Below, one piece after another: positions 33,078 to 41,855 of a stretch of 57,266 bases of DNA (position 1 is the first letter of the stretch; every line of letters begins with the position of its first letter). A program made the position numbers and the translations under genes. The stretch comes from Agromyces sp. H66 (GTDB lineage: Bacteria; Actinomycetota; Actinomycetes; Actinomycetales; Microbacteriaceae), in NCBI RefSeq assembly GCF_004959775.1, contig NZ_SJZG01000007.1:177303-234568 (forward strand), in the 5' to 3' direction. Under the pieces are notes generated by a model that made no database searches, was not told the origin of the DNA, and worked only from the letters and a program-made list of their open reading frames with translations.

Positions 33078-35360
33078 TTGGAAGGTCCTGAAATCACATT
33101 CGCCGAAGCCGTCATCGACAACGGCAGGTTCGGCACCCGCACCGTCCGGTTCGAGACCGGGCGCCTCGCCCAGCAGGCACAGGGCTCCGCCGTGGCCTAC
33201 CTCGACGAGGAGACTATGCTGCTCTCGGCGACCTCGGTCTCGAAGCAGCCGAAGGAGCACTTCGACTTCTTCCCGCTCACGATCGACGTCGAGGAGCGCA
33301 TGTACGCGGCGGGCCGCATCCCCGGCTCGTTCTTCCGTCGCGAGGGCCGCCCCTCGACCGACGCGATCCTCACCTGCCGCCTGATCGACCGCCCCCTGCG
33401 CCCCTCGTTCGTCGAGGGCCTCCGCAACGAGGTGCAGGTCGTCGTGACGGTGCTCGCCATCGAGCCCGACGAGCTCTACGACGTGCTCGCGATCAATGCG
33501 GCATCCCTGTCGACCCAGCTCTCGGGCCTGCCGTTCTCCGGCCCCGTCGCCGGCGTGCGCGTCGCGCTCATCGACGGCCAGTGGGTCGCGTTCCCCAAGC
33601 ACTCGCAGCTGGAGGAGGCCGTGTTCAGCATGGTCGTCGCCGGCCGCGTGGTCACCGAGGCCGACGGCTCGCAGGACGTCGCGATCATGATGATCGAGGC
33701 CGAGGCCACCGACAACGCGTGGAACCTCATCCAGGCCGGCGCGGTCAAGCCCGACGAGACCGTCATCGCGCAGGGCATCGAGGCATCGAAGCCGTTCATC
33801 AAGCAGCTCGTCGAGGCGCAGCAGCAGGTCGCCGCGACCGCGGCGAAGGAGACGGCCGACTACCCGACGTTCCCGCCGTACCAGCAGTCGACGTACGACG
33901 TCGTCGCCGCGTCCGCGTACGAGGAGCTGAAGGGCATCTACCAGATCGCCGGCAAGACCGAGCGGCAGGACGCCGACGACGCGCTCAAGGCGCGGGTCAA
34001 GGACGAGGTGGCCGCGAAGGTCGCGAACGGCGAGCTCCCCGAGTCCGCCATCGCCGAGGTCTCCGCCGCGTACAAGTCGGTCACCAAGCTCGTGGTGCGC
34101 TCGCGCGTGCTCGAGGAGGGCGTGCGCATCGACGGTCGCGGCCTCCGCGACATCCGACCGCTCGACGCCGAGGTGCAGGTCGTGCCCCGCGTGCACGGCT
34201 CGGCGATCTTCCAGCGCGGCGAGACGCAGATCCTCGGCGTCACCACGCTCAACATGCTCAAGCTGGAGCAGCAGATCGACTCGCTGAGCCCGGTCACCAA
34301 GAAGCGCTACATGCACAACTACAACTTCCCGCCGTACTCGACGGGTGAGACGGGTCGTGTCGGTTCGCCCAAGCGTCGCGAGATCGGCCACGGCGCGCTC
34401 GCCGAGCGCGCCCTCGTGCCGGTGCTGCCCACGCGCGAGGAATTCCCCTACGCGATCCGCCAGGTGTCCGAGGCGCTCGGCTCGAACGGCTCGACCTCGA
34501 TGGGCTCGGTCTGCGCCTCCACGCTGTCGCTGCTCAACGCGGGCGTGCCGCTGCGCGCACCCGTCGCCGGCATCGCGATGGGCCTCATCTCCGACACCAA
34601 GGACGGCGAGACGCGCTACGCGGCGCTCACCGACATCCTCGGTGCCGAGGACGCGCTGGGCGACATGGACTTCAAGGTCGCCGGCACCTCCGAGTTCGTC
34701 ACCGCGATCCAGCTCGACACGAAGCTCGACGGCATCCCCGCCTCGGTGCTCGCGGGTGCGCTGACGCAGGCGAAGGAGGCGCGCACGACGATCCTCACCG
34801 TGCTGAATGCCGCGATCGAGGGTCCCGACGAGATGGCGCCGACGGCGCCGCGCGTGATCAGCGTGCAGATCCCGGTCGACAAGATCGGCGAGCTCATCGG
34901 GCCCAAGGGCAAGACGATCAACGCCATCCAGGACGAGACCGGCGCCGAGATCTCCATCGAGGAGGACGGCACCGTCTACATCGGCGCGACCGACGGCCCG
35001 TCGGCCGAGGCCGCCCGTGCCCAGGTGAACGCGATCGCCAACCCCACCAACCCCGAGGTCGGCGAGCAGTTCCTCGGCACGGTCGTGAAGATCGCCGCCT
35101 TCGGTGCGTTCATCTCGCTGCTGCCCGGCAAGGACGGCCTGCTGCACATCTCCGAGGTGCGCAAGCTCGCCGGCGGAAAGCGCGTCGAGAACGTCGAGGA
35201 CGTGCTGGGCGTCGGTCAGAAGATCCTCGTCGAGATCACGAAGATCGACGACCGCGGCAAGCTCTCGCTCGCTCCGGTGCTGGCCGAAGCGGCCGACACC
35301 AACGGTCGCGACGCCTCGGGAACGCACGCCGAGGAGCCCGCGGAGGGCGTCGAGGTCTAG
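33078..35360 (+). CDS. pnp: Polyribonucleotide nucleotidyltransferase (PNPase/GPSI)
   Basis: 760 residues. First RNase PH core at residues 10-150 ([40 protein letters not shown]), linker helices, second catalytic core ([41 protein letters not shown] with catalytic Asp residues), then KH ([20 protein letters not shown]) and S1 domains ([20 protein letters not shown]). It degrades RNA 3'-5' by phosphorolysis. The start is a TTG seven bases after AAAGGAGA, giving the usual [11 protein letters not shown]-terminus; rare start and long leader suggest tight translational control. Confidence 0.97.
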   Translation: MEGPEITFAEAVIDNGRFGTRTVRFETGRLAQQAQGSAVAYLDEETMLLSATSVSKQPKEHFDFFPLTIDVEERMYAAGRIPGSFFRREGRPSTDAILTCRLIDRPLRPSFVEGLRNEVQVVVTVLAIEPDELYDVLAINAASLSTQLSGLPFSGPVAGVRVALIDGQWVAFPKHSQLEEAVFSMVVAGRVVTEADGSQDVAIMMIEAEATDNAWNLIQAGAVKPDETVIAQGIEASKPFIKQLVEAQQQVAATAAKETADYPTFPPYQQSTYDVVAASAYEELKGIYQIAGKTERQDADDALKARVKDEVAAKVANGELPESAIAEVSAAYKSVTKLVVRSRVLEEGVRIDGRGLRDIRPLDAEVQVVPRVHGSAIFQRGETQILGVTTLNMLKLEQQIDSLSPVTKKRYMHNYNFPPYSTGETGRVGSPKRREIGHGALAERALVPVLPTREEFPYAIRQVSEALGSNGSTSMGSVCASTLSLLNAGVPLRAPVAGIAMGLISDTKDGETRYAALTDILGAEDALGDMDFKVAGTSEFVTAIQLDTKLDGIPASVLAGALTQAKEARTTILTVLNAAIEGPDEMAPTAPRVISVQIPVDKIGELIGPKGKTINAIQDETGAEISIEEDGTVYIGATDGPSAEAARAQVNAIANPTNPEVGEQFLGTVVKIAAFGAFISLLPGKDGLLHISEVRKLAGGKRVENVEDVLGVGQKILVEITKIDDRGKLSLAPVLAEAADTNGRDASGTHAEEPAEGVEV

Positions 35361-35380
35361 GCGGGCCTCGCCTCATCACA

Positions 35381-35417
35381 CGGATGCCCCGCCCGACACG
35401 TTCGGGCGGGGCATCCG
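35381..35417 (+). terminator. pnp terminator built from GGATGCC/GGCATCC
   Basis: CGGATGCCCCGCCCGA and TCGGGCGGGGCATCCG form a perfect 16-bp stem with a 5-base loop, 20 bases after the pnp stop. The outer arms carry both orientations of the window-wide heptamer. Confidence 0.85.
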
Positions 35418-35446
35418 TCGATTCCGGCAGTACCGGCGGGCCGTCG

Positions 35447-35659
35447 CTACAGCAGGCCGAAGGTGGTCGCCCGGTGGGCGGCGTCGCGCTCGGCGAGCGC
35501 GGTCTCGGCGGCGGCCTGCGCCGCCATGCGCTGCAGGAGCCGCTCGCGGTCGGTGCGTCGCTTCGCGCGGCGACGGCCCCAGCGGGCCAGGACGAGGCCG
35601 CCGCGCACGGCCCAGCCCGACAGCCGGCCGGACGCGGGGGAGAGGGTTGCGGAATTCAT
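35447..35659 (-). CDS. Small basic protein coupled to the ArsR-type regulator
   Basis: 70 residues, unrecognised. A short polar N-terminus leads to a weakly hydrophobic stretch (GWAVRGGLVLARWG), then a strongly basic RRRAKRRTDRERLLQR and an Ala-rich helix. It looks like an amphipathic, nucleic-acid- or membrane-associated peptide. The ATG overlaps the stop of the upstream regulator (ATGA) and has GAAGGAGG five bases before it, so it is a real, well-translated gene and its synthesis is tied to the regulator. Confidence 0.7.
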   Translation of the reverse strand: MNSATLSPASGRLSGWAVRGGLVLARWGRRRAKRRTDRERLLQRMAAQAAAETALAERDAAHRATTFGLL

Positions 35660-36318
35660 CGGTCCTCCTTCGAGGGGGGCTCCGTCGTGAGCTCACCGCG
35701 CACGAGCGGGAACGCGTTGATCTGGATCTGCACCGGGCGCGAGCCCGGTGACGGGGTGCGCTTGTACCGGTCGATGTAGTCCTTGAGCACCACGTCGATG
35801 TCGGTGACGAGGCCGTGCAACTGATCGGGTGTGAGGCGCAGGTTGATGGTGTCGGACGTGGCGATGTCGAGCCACTCCGGCCCGAACACCTGCTCGCCCT
35901 CGGCCGTGTACTCGCGGAAGTTCTGTTCGCGGGAACGGTTCCACTCGTCTTCGACGAGCTTGACGGCGAGGCGCTCCGCGCTGCCAGGTGGCAGGTTGCG
36001 GGCGTCGGGGATGGAGATCGAGCCCGGTCGTCGCTCCCACCACCGTTCGCGGCCCTTGCCGCGCGTCTCGTCCTCGCGCACGAGGCCGGCTCGCTCGAGC
36101 TGACGCAGGTGGTAGCTCGTTGCCCCGCTTGACTCGCCGAGGCGTTCCGCGAGGCCACTCGCGGTCATCGGACCGTAGGCGGAGAGCTCATCGTAGATGC
36201 GCACGCGCAGCGGATGCGCGAGGCTCTTGAGGCTCGCGCTCGTGAGCACGTGGTCGACGAGCGGGTGTCGCGTGCTGCTCGGCTGGGACTCGAGGTCCTC
36301 GGGCGTCGTGTCCTTCAT
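35656..36318 (-). CDS. ArsR-like winged helix transcriptional regulator
   Basis: 220 residues from ATG 36318. The winged-helix domain (about residues 25-100) reads LKSLAHPLRVRIYDELSAYG, ASGLAERLGESSGATSYHLR, QLERAGLVRE. There are no metal-binding cysteines, so it is a ligand-type ArsR/HTH_20 protein. The C-terminal half holds a second domain (LRLTPDQLHGLVTDIDVVLK) typical of this subgroup. The promoter lies in an array of five TTGCAA-type sites, which suggests autoregulation. The start is fixed by TATCTT six bases upstream on the minus strand. Forms an operon with the 70-residue protein. Confidence 0.85.
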   Translation of the reverse strand: MKDTTPEDLESQPSSTRHPLVDHVLTSASLKSLAHPLRVRIYDELSAYGPMTASGLAERLGESSGATSYHLRQLERAGLVREDETRGKGRERWWERRPGSISIPDARNLPPGSAERLAVKLVEDEWNRSREQNFREYTAEGEQVFGPEWLDIATSDTINLRLTPDQLHGLVTDIDVVLKDYIDRYKRTPSPGSRPVQIQINAFPLVRGELTTEPPSKEDR

Positions 36319-36319
36319 G

Positions 36320-36381
36320 TTGCAAAGATAGCGCTGCAAAGAAACATTTGCAACGGTCTATTTGCAACGAACCCTTTGCAC
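36320..36381 (-). promoter_or_regulatory. Five-site operator array with exact 14-bp period over the regulator promoter
   Basis: TTGCAA-type hexamers begin at 36320 (TTGCAA), 36334 (CTGCAA), 36348 (TTGCAA), 36362 (TTGCAA) and 36376 (TTGCAC), each 14 bases apart. On the minus strand the promoter is TTGCAA (36353-36348) and TATCTT (36330-36325), 17 bases apart, so the array covers -35, -10 and upstream DNA. The first two sites read TGCAAA and the last three TTTGCA, so the array also contains the inverted repeat TGCAAA-6-TTTGCA (36335-36352). Confidence 0.75.
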
Positions 36382-36386
36382 TCTCG

Positions 36387-37313
36387 TCATGAGCCCGCGG
36401 ATCGGGCGAGGACCGCTCGCGCCAGCCGGTCCGCACTCCCCGGCGCCAGGTCGAGGTAGAGCATCGGTTCGATGGCCTCGAGTTCCAGCACCGCGAGGCG
36501 GTCGTCGACTCGCAGCACGTCGAGGCGCGCGTACGCGAGGTCGAAGGGGAGCGCACGCCACATGTCCTCGATCTGCGCGAGATCGTCGCGCGTCGGCGTC
36601 GCGGGCTCGACGGTGCCCCCGTAGATGCCGTGGGCCCGGTAGTCGCCCGTCGCCGGCCGTTTCCGCAGCACATGGCTCACGGCGCCGTCGATGAGGATGT
36701 ACGACCACTCGCCCTCGCTCATCACCGACTCCACGAGCGGCTGCACCAGGAACGGGCGCCCGGGGTGGGCTTCGTCCGCCTCGTCGAGCGCCCGGAGCGT
36801 CGCGCCGAGCTCCGCCGCGGGCAGCCGGCGCACGTCCGACGCGCCGGCGCCGACCACCGGCTTCACGACGACGGTCTGCCACCCGGATGCCTCGACCTCT
36901 CGCTCCGCCGCGGCGACGGCCGCCCGTGTGGCGCCGGTCGCCTCGAACGCCGGGACGATCGGCACGCCCCGCTCGGCGAGATCGAAGAGGTACGTCTTGC
37001 GGGCGTTCCACTCCGCCACGGCGGCGGAGTTGACGAGGGTGCACGACGACGCCTCGATGGCGGCGAGGGTGTCGAGGAACGCCGCCGTCTCGTCGATGTA
37101 GTCCCAGGTGCTCCGCAGGACGGCGACGTCGAACCCGCTCCAGTCGACGTCGGGGTCGGCCCAGACGACCGACTCGGCCTCCACGCCGAGCGCTCCGAGC
37201 GCCGCGATGAGCAGTCGGTCGTCGCCGAACAGCGCGTCGACGTCGGGGATCTCCCACGTGACGAATCGCGGCAGCCGCCGGCATCGGAGCACCGCGACCC
37301 GCACCGCGCTCAC
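36387..37313 (-). CDS. ATP-grasp family ligase, unknown substrate
   Basis: 308 residues. N-terminal pre-ATP-grasp region with FDVAVLRSTWDYIDETAAFL and LVNSAAVAEWNARKTYLFDL; the ATP-grasp core includes WQTVVVKPVVGAGASDVRRL, FLVQPLVESVMSEGEWSYIL and the metal-binding LAVLELEAIEPMLYLDL. These are carboxylate-amine/thiol ligases of the RimK/glutathione-synthetase-like group (some make small amide-bonded metabolites). The GTG at 37313 overlaps the Lrp gene stop (GTGA), so it is translated with that regulator. Product unknown. Confidence 0.82.
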   Translation of the reverse strand: MSAVRVAVLRCRRLPRFVTWEIPDVDALFGDDRLLIAALGALGVEAESVVWADPDVDWSGFDVAVLRSTWDYIDETAAFLDTLAAIEASSCTLVNSAAVAEWNARKTYLFDLAERGVPIVPAFEATGATRAAVAAAEREVEASGWQTVVVKPVVGAGASDVRRLPAAELGATLRALDEADEAHPGRPFLVQPLVESVMSEGEWSYILIDGAVSHVLRKRPATGDYRAHGIYGGTVEPATPTRDDLAQIEDMWRALPFDLAYARLDVLRVDDRLAVLELEAIEPMLYLDLAPGSADRLARAVLARSAGS

Positions 37314-37774
37314 CCCTTGCGGTCGAGCAGGGGCTGCAGGCGGAACGGGATGAGCTCGCCCATCGCGAGCGAGGTCTCGGTGCGTTCGACGCCGTCGATC
37401 GCGAGGATGTCGCGGTCGATGCGGAACAGGTCGTGCGCGTCGCGGCAGACGACGCGCACGAGGAGGTCGACCGACCCCGAGAGGCCGTGCGCCTGGATGA
37501 CCTCGGGGATCTCGGCGATCTCGTCGACCACGTCGGCGAGCCGCTTCTGCTGCACGTGCACCGAGATGAAGGCCTCGAGCGGGAAGCCGAGCGGCACCGG
37601 GTCGATGCTGCGTTCGAACGAGAGGAAGGCGCCGGATGCCTCGAGCCGCGACATCCGGGCCTGCACCGTGTTCCGCGACAGCGCGAGACGGTCGGCGAGT
37701 GCCACGACGGTCGCGCGCGGGTCCGCGGCGAGCGCGGTCAGGAGCGATCGGTCGACGGCGTCGTAGCCTCTCAT
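37310..37774 (-). CDS. Lrp/AsnC family transcriptional regulator
   Basis: 154 residues. N-terminal HTH: YDAVDRSLLTALAADPRATV, ALADRLALSRNTVQARMSRL. C-terminal RAM/AsnC ligand domain from about residue 65 (LEAFISVHVQ, GLSGSVDLLVRVVCRDAHDL). It is divergent from the branched-chain oxoacid dehydrogenase operon, as is BkdR in Pseudomonas, so branched-chain amino acids are likely effectors (inference). ATG at 37774; TATCGT lies eight bases upstream on the minus strand. Confidence 0.9.
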   Translation of the reverse strand: MRGYDAVDRSLLTALAADPRATVVALADRLALSRNTVQARMSRLEASGAFLSFERSIDPVPLGFPLEAFISVHVQQKRLADVVDEIAEIPEVIQAHGLSGSVDLLVRVVCRDAHDLFRIDRDILAIDGVERTETSLAMGELIPFRLQPLLDRKG

Positions 37775-37819
37775 AACGCCACACGATACCACCCGTCCAC
37801 CGCTGGAACTGGGCAACAT

Positions 37820-37869
37820 GCTCAATCGTCCACCGGATGCTTGAGCTAGGTGATCGATCGACGTACGCT
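37820..37869 (+). promoter_or_regulatory. bkd operon promoter with flanking inverted repeat
   Basis: TTGAGC (37841-37846) and TACGCT (37864-37869), 17 bases apart, form the promoter for the E1alpha gene. The -35 box pairs with GCTCAA (37820-37825) as an inverted repeat with 15 bases between, a plausible Lrp site. The leader is about 65 bases. Confidence 0.5.
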
Positions 37870-37940
37870 CGCACTATCCGGCAGAGTTGCCGGGCGCGGG
37901 CAGCTCACGAGGCGCGCCCGCCGAAACGCGAGGATCGACG

Positions 37941-39089
37941 ATGACCCCATCCGACCGAGACGCCACCGGGCTCCTCACCCGACCAGACCACTTCGTGCAA
38001 CTCGTCAGCCCCACCGGCGAGCGACGCGCCGATCCCGAGTACGACCCGTGGGTCGCCGACGTCGACACCGACGCGCTCGCACGCCTCTTCCGCGACATGG
38101 CGATCGTGCGTCGACTCGACGCCGAGGCCACGGCGCTCCAGCGCCAGGGCGAGCTCGGGCTGTGGCCGCCGCTCGCGGGGCAGGAGGCCGCGCAGATCGG
38201 CTCCGCACGCGCGCTCCGCGACGACGACTTCGTGTTCTCGAGCTACCGCGAGCACGCCGTGGCGTGGTGCCGCGGCGTCGGCCCGGCCGAGCTCCTCACC
38301 GTGTGGCGCGGCTCCGCGGCATCCGGCTGGAACCCGTTCGAGCACGCGATGGCGGTGCCGCAGATCATCATCGGCGCGCAGGCCCTGCACGCGACCGGCT
38401 ACGCCATGGGCCAGAAGTGGGAGGGATCGGACGCCGCGTCGATCGCCTACTTCGGCGACGGCGCCACCAGCGAGGGCGACGTGAACGAGGCGTTCGTGTT
38501 CGCCGCCAGCTTCGACGCGCCGGTGGTCTTCTTCATCCAGAACAACCAGTGGGCGATCTCCGAGCCCGTCGGCCTGCAGTCGAAGCAGCACCTCGCGCGG
38601 CGTGCCGACGGCTTCGGGATGCCGGGCATCCGCGTCGACGGCAACGACGTGCTCGCCGTGCTCGCCGCGACGCGCATCGCCCTCGACCGCGCGCGGCGCG
38701 GCGAGGGACCCACGCTCATCGAGGCCGTGACCTACCGCATGGGTCCGCACACCACGGCCGACGACCCGAAGCGCTACCGCACCGACGACGAGCTCGCCGA
38801 CTGGCGCACACGCGACCCGCTGGCGCGCGTGCTCGCGCTGCTCGCGGCCACGGGCGCCGACGCCGACGCGCTCGAGCGCGAGGTCGCCGAGGAGGCCCGT
38901 GCCGCGGCGGCCGAGCTGCGTGCCGCCGTCACCACCATTCCCGACCCCGAGCCGATGAGCGTGTTCGACCACGTGTACGCCGAGCCCAACACCCACCTGG
39001 CGCGCCAGCGCGACCACTATGCGCGCTACCTCGCCATGTACGACGAGACGGATGCCGCGGCATCCGGTGCCGAGGGAGGAGCACGATGA
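37941..39089 (+). CDS. bkdA: Branched-chain 2-oxoacid dehydrogenase E1 component, alpha subunit
   Basis: 382 residues. Thiamine diphosphate fold with the GDG...NN motif: GDG at 172-174 (YFGDGATSEGDVNEAF) and Asn201-Asn202 (IQNNQWAIS). GLWPPLAGQEAAQIGSARAL and YREHAVAWCRG are E1alpha signatures of the branched-chain/pyruvate group. With E1beta and E2 it decarboxylates 2-oxoacids of Leu/Ile/Val. ATG chosen at 37941 after GAGGATCGACG; ends with an ATGA overlap into E1beta. Assigned to branched chains rather than pyruvate because of the locus context and the facing Lrp regulator. Confidence 0.88.
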   Translation: MTPSDRDATGLLTRPDHFVQLVSPTGERRADPEYDPWVADVDTDALARLFRDMAIVRRLDAEATALQRQGELGLWPPLAGQEAAQIGSARALRDDDFVFSSYREHAVAWCRGVGPAELLTVWRGSAASGWNPFEHAMAVPQIIIGAQALHATGYAMGQKWEGSDAASIAYFGDGATSEGDVNEAFVFAASFDAPVVFFIQNNQWAISEPVGLQSKQHLARRADGFGMPGIRVDGNDVLAVLAATRIALDRARRGEGPTLIEAVTYRMGPHTTADDPKRYRTDDELADWRTRDPLARVLALLAATGADADALEREVAEEARAAAAELRAAVTTIPDPEPMSVFDHVYAEPNTHLARQRDHYARYLAMYDETDAAASGAEGGAR

Positions 39090-40105
39090 CCGCGCTGACG
39101 CTCGGCAAGGCCATCAACGAGGGACTCCGTCGCTCGCTCGCGAGCGACGACCGGGTCGTGCTCATGGGCGAGGACATCGGCACCCTCGGCGGCGTGTTCC
39201 GCGTGACCGACGGGCTCAAGGCCGAGTTCGGGCCGAACCGCGTCGTCGACACGCCGCTCTCCGAGGCCGGCATCATCGGCACCGCGGTCGGCCTCGCGTA
39301 CCGCGGCTTCCGCCCCGTCGTCGAGATCCAGTTCGACGGATTCATCTACCCCGGCTTCGACCAGCTCGTGGCGCAGGTCGCGAAGCTGCACTACCGGTCG
39401 CGTGGCAACGTGCGCATGCCGCTGACCGTCCGGGTGCCCTTCGGCGGCGGCATCGGCGCGGCCGAGCATCACTCAGAGTCGCCCGAGGCGTACTTCGCGC
39501 ACACCGCCGGACTCCGCGTCGTGGCGTGCTCGAACCCCGCCGACGCGTACGTGATGATCCAGCAGGCCATCGCCAGCGACGATCCCGTGCTCTTCTTCGA
39601 GCCGAAGCGCCGCTACCACGTCAAGGGCGAGGTCGACCTGACGGCGAGCCTCGCCGACGCGAAGCCCATGGGACTCGCGACCTTCATCGCCAAGGGCGAC
39701 GACGTCACGCTCGTGACATACGGCGCGCTCGTGCAGACCGCGCGCGACGCCGCCGTCGCGGCCGCGGAGGACGGCGTCTCGATCGAGGTCATCGACCTGC
39801 GATCGCTCGCGCCCATCGACTACGAATCGATCGCGGCATCCGTCCGGCGCACCGGTCGGCTGGTCGTCGCGCACGAGGCCGGCGAGCAGGGCGGCCTCGG
39901 CGGCGAGATCATCGCGGGCATCACCGAGCGGTGCTTCGACTACCTCGAAGCGGCGCCCGTGCGGGTCACGGGACACGACATCCCGTACCCGCCCGCCAAG
40001 CTCGAGCGGCACCACCTGCCCGACCTCGACCGGATCCTCGACGGGGTCGACCGGGTGCTCGGCCGGCCCAACTCGTTGAGCGGAGTGGAGGTGGGCGCCC
40101 GATGA
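39086..40105 (+). CDS. bkdB: Branched-chain 2-oxoacid dehydrogenase E1 component, beta subunit
   Basis: 339 residues. MGEDIGTLGGVFRVTDGL, DTPLSEAGIIGTAVGLAYRG, EIQFDGFIYPGFDQLVAQ, GGGIGAAEHHSESPEAYFAH and the C-terminal AHEAGEQGGLGGEI are E1beta landmarks; the His pair in EHHSES lies at the active site. ATG overlaps the E1alpha stop (ATGA) with GAGGGAGGA upstream, and its stop overlaps the E2 start in the same way, giving fixed stoichiometry. Confidence 0.92.
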   Translation: MTALTLGKAINEGLRRSLASDDRVVLMGEDIGTLGGVFRVTDGLKAEFGPNRVVDTPLSEAGIIGTAVGLAYRGFRPVVEIQFDGFIYPGFDQLVAQVAKLHYRSRGNVRMPLTVRVPFGGGIGAAEHHSESPEAYFAHTAGLRVVACSNPADAYVMIQQAIASDDPVLFFEPKRRYHVKGEVDLTASLADAKPMGLATFIAKGDDVTLVTYGALVQTARDAAVAAAEDGVSIEVIDLRSLAPIDYESIAASVRRTGRLVVAHEAGEQGGLGGEIIAGITERCFDYLEAAPVRVTGHDIPYPPAKLERHHLPDLDRILDGVDRVLGRPNSLSGVEVGAR

Positions 40106-41496
40106 TCAAGGAATTCCCGTTGCCCGACCTCGGTGAGGGCCTCACCGAGTCCGAGATCGTCGCCTGGCGGGTCGCCGTCGGCGATCACGTCGAGCTCAAC
40201 CAGATCATCGCCGACGTCGAGACGGCGAAGGCCGTCGTCGAGCTGCCCTCGCCGTACGAGGGCGTCATCACCGCGTTGCACGCGCAGGAGGGCGAGGTCG
40301 TCAACGTCGGCGAACCGCTCTTCTCCTGCGACACCGACGGGGGAGCGGCCGCCCAGGATGCCGGGGTCGCCGAGCACGCCGAAGCGGTCGCCCCCTCGGA
40401 GGCGGCGGTCGCCACCGCGGATGCCGCGCGCGAACCGAACCTCGTCGGCTACGGGGCCCGCGACGAGGGCGGCCCGAAGCGGCGCCCGCGCCGCATGGCG
40501 CTCGCGGCCGACCTCGTTCCCGAGGCGCCGGCGCAGCAGGACGTCGCGGACGTCGGCCCGGTCGAGACCCGGCTGGAGCCGCCGATGCGTCCCGAGCGTC
40601 CGCGGTCGACGCCGCCCGTGCGCAAGCTCGCGCGCGACCTCGGCATCGACCTGGCCGAGCTGACCGGCACGGGCGGGGGCGGACTCATCACGCGCGCCGA
40701 CGTGGAGGCGGCGGCATCGGCCACGCAGCCGCGGGTCGATGAGGCCGAAGCCCGTCTCGAGACCCGTGAGCGCCCGGCGGAGACCCGGGAGCGCCCCGCC
40801 GAGACCCGCATTCCCATCCGGGGCGTGCGCAAGCACACCGCGGCCGCGATGGTGGCCAGCGCCTTCACGGCGCCGCACGTGACGGAGTTCCTCACGGTCG
40901 ACGTCACCGCCACGATGGAGCTCCTGCGCAGCATCCGCGACGACCGCGCCTTCGCCGGCCACAAGGTGACGCCGCTCACGGTGGCCGCCAAGGCCGTGTG
41001 CATCGCCGCGGCGCGCACGCCCGAGGTCAACTCGCGCTGGGACGACGGGGCGCAGGAGATCGTGCAGTTCGGCGGCGTGAACCTCGGCATCGCCGCGGCG
41101 ACCGATCGCGGGCTCGTGGTGCCGAACGTCAAGGGCGCCGAGCGGATGACCCTCATCGAACTCGCCGACGCGATCGCCGCGCTCGCCGACACCGCGCGGG
41201 CCGGCAAGACGAGTCCGGCCGACCTGTCGGGCGGCACGATCTCGATCACCAACATCGGCGTCTTCGGCATCGACGCGGGTACGCCGATCCTGAATCCCGG
41301 GGAGGCGGCGATCCTTGCGATGGGCGCCGTGCGGCGCCAGCCGTGGGAGCACCGCGGAGAGATCGCGCTGCGCGAGGTCATGACGCTGTCGCTCTCGTTC
41401 GATCATCGCCTCGTCGACGGAGCGCAGGGGTCGCGCTTCCTCGCCGACATCGGCGCGATCCTCCGCGAACCGGGTCTCGCCCTGACCATGGCGTGA
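40102..41496 (+). CDS. bkdC: Branched-chain 2-oxoacid dehydrogenase E2 (dihydrolipoyl acyltransferase)
   Basis: 464 residues. One lipoyl domain (residues 3-78) with Lys43 in DVETAKAVVELP; a peripheral-subunit-binding domain near 172-208 (TPPVRKLARDLGIDLAELTG); and the catalytic acyltransferase domain from about 240 with His435 in FDHRLVDG. The second linker holds the repeated ETRERPA unit, a small in-gene repeat. No E3 gene lies here; a shared lipoamide dehydrogenase encoded elsewhere must serve. Confidence 0.93.
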   Translation: MIKEFPLPDLGEGLTESEIVAWRVAVGDHVELNQIIADVETAKAVVELPSPYEGVITALHAQEGEVVNVGEPLFSCDTDGGAAAQDAGVAEHAEAVAPSEAAVATADAAREPNLVGYGARDEGGPKRRPRRMALAADLVPEAPAQQDVADVGPVETRLEPPMRPERPRSTPPVRKLARDLGIDLAELTGTGGGGLITRADVEAAASATQPRVDEAEARLETRERPAETRERPAETRIPIRGVRKHTAAAMVASAFTAPHVTEFLTVDVTATMELLRSIRDDRAFAGHKVTPLTVAAKAVCIAAARTPEVNSRWDDGAQEIVQFGGVNLGIAAATDRGLVVPNVKGAERMTLIELADAIAALADTARAGKTSPADLSGGTISITNIGVFGIDAGTPILNPGEAAILAMGAVRRQPWEHRGEIALREVMTLSLSFDHRLVDGAQGSRFLADIGAILREPGLALTMA

Positions 41497-41524
41497 GTCC
41501 GCGATCGGCGAGAGGATGGAGCGT

Positions 41525-41833
41525 ATGGACGAACGCAACATCCTCTCGCCGGCGGACACGGCCGACGAGCTCGACGGCACGGCGTTCCGGCACACGCAGG
41601 ATCACCTCGTCGCCGCCTTCACGACGAGCGATTTCCGGAGCGCGGTGCGCCTGCTCGACGCGGTGGCGGTCGTCGCCGACGAGCTGAACCATCACCCCGA
41701 CGTGCGGCTCGGCTGGGGCCGGGTGGAGTTCGCGCTCACCTCGCACGATGCGGGCGGCGTCACGCCGCGCGACGTGGGGCTCGCGCGCCGCATCGGCGAG
41801 ATCGCCGCCGAGCACGGGGCGAAGCCGGCCTGA
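41525..41833 (+). CDS. 4a-hydroxytetrahydrobiopterin dehydratase (PCD/DCoH family)
   Basis: 102 residues. The family core is DFRSAVRLLDAVAVVADELN, HHPDVRLGWGRVEFAL and TSHDAGGVTPRDVGLARRI, with the catalytic His pair in NHHPD and the His of TSHDAGG. It recycles the pterin 4a-carbinolamine formed by aromatic amino acid hydroxylases; no hydroxylase is nearby, so the pterin may be another one. ATG at 41525 used; an ATG three codons earlier (41516) is possible. It starts 28 bases after the E2 stop and may be the last gene of the bkd operon. Confidence 0.85.
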   Translation: MDERNILSPADTADELDGTAFRHTQDHLVAAFTTSDFRSAVRLLDAVAVVADELNHHPDVRLGWGRVEFALTSHDAGGVTPRDVGLARRIGEIAAEHGAKPA

Positions 41834-41837
41834 CCGG

Positions 41838-41855
41838 CCGGCTCAGGCGAGCCGG
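41838..41855. terminator. Hairpin between the PCD gene and the GNAT gene
   Basis: CCGGCTC-AGGC-GAGCCGG, a 7-bp stem with a 4-base loop, overlaps the GNAT stop codon and lies just after the PCD stop, so it can act on both converging units. Confidence 0.55.

Noticed and set aside
36320..36381. The 14-bp array as a CRISPR array or plasmid iteron origin
   Set aside because: Units are only 14 bp with a 6-bp core and no spacers; there is no Rep gene, and it sits on a chromosomal promoter.
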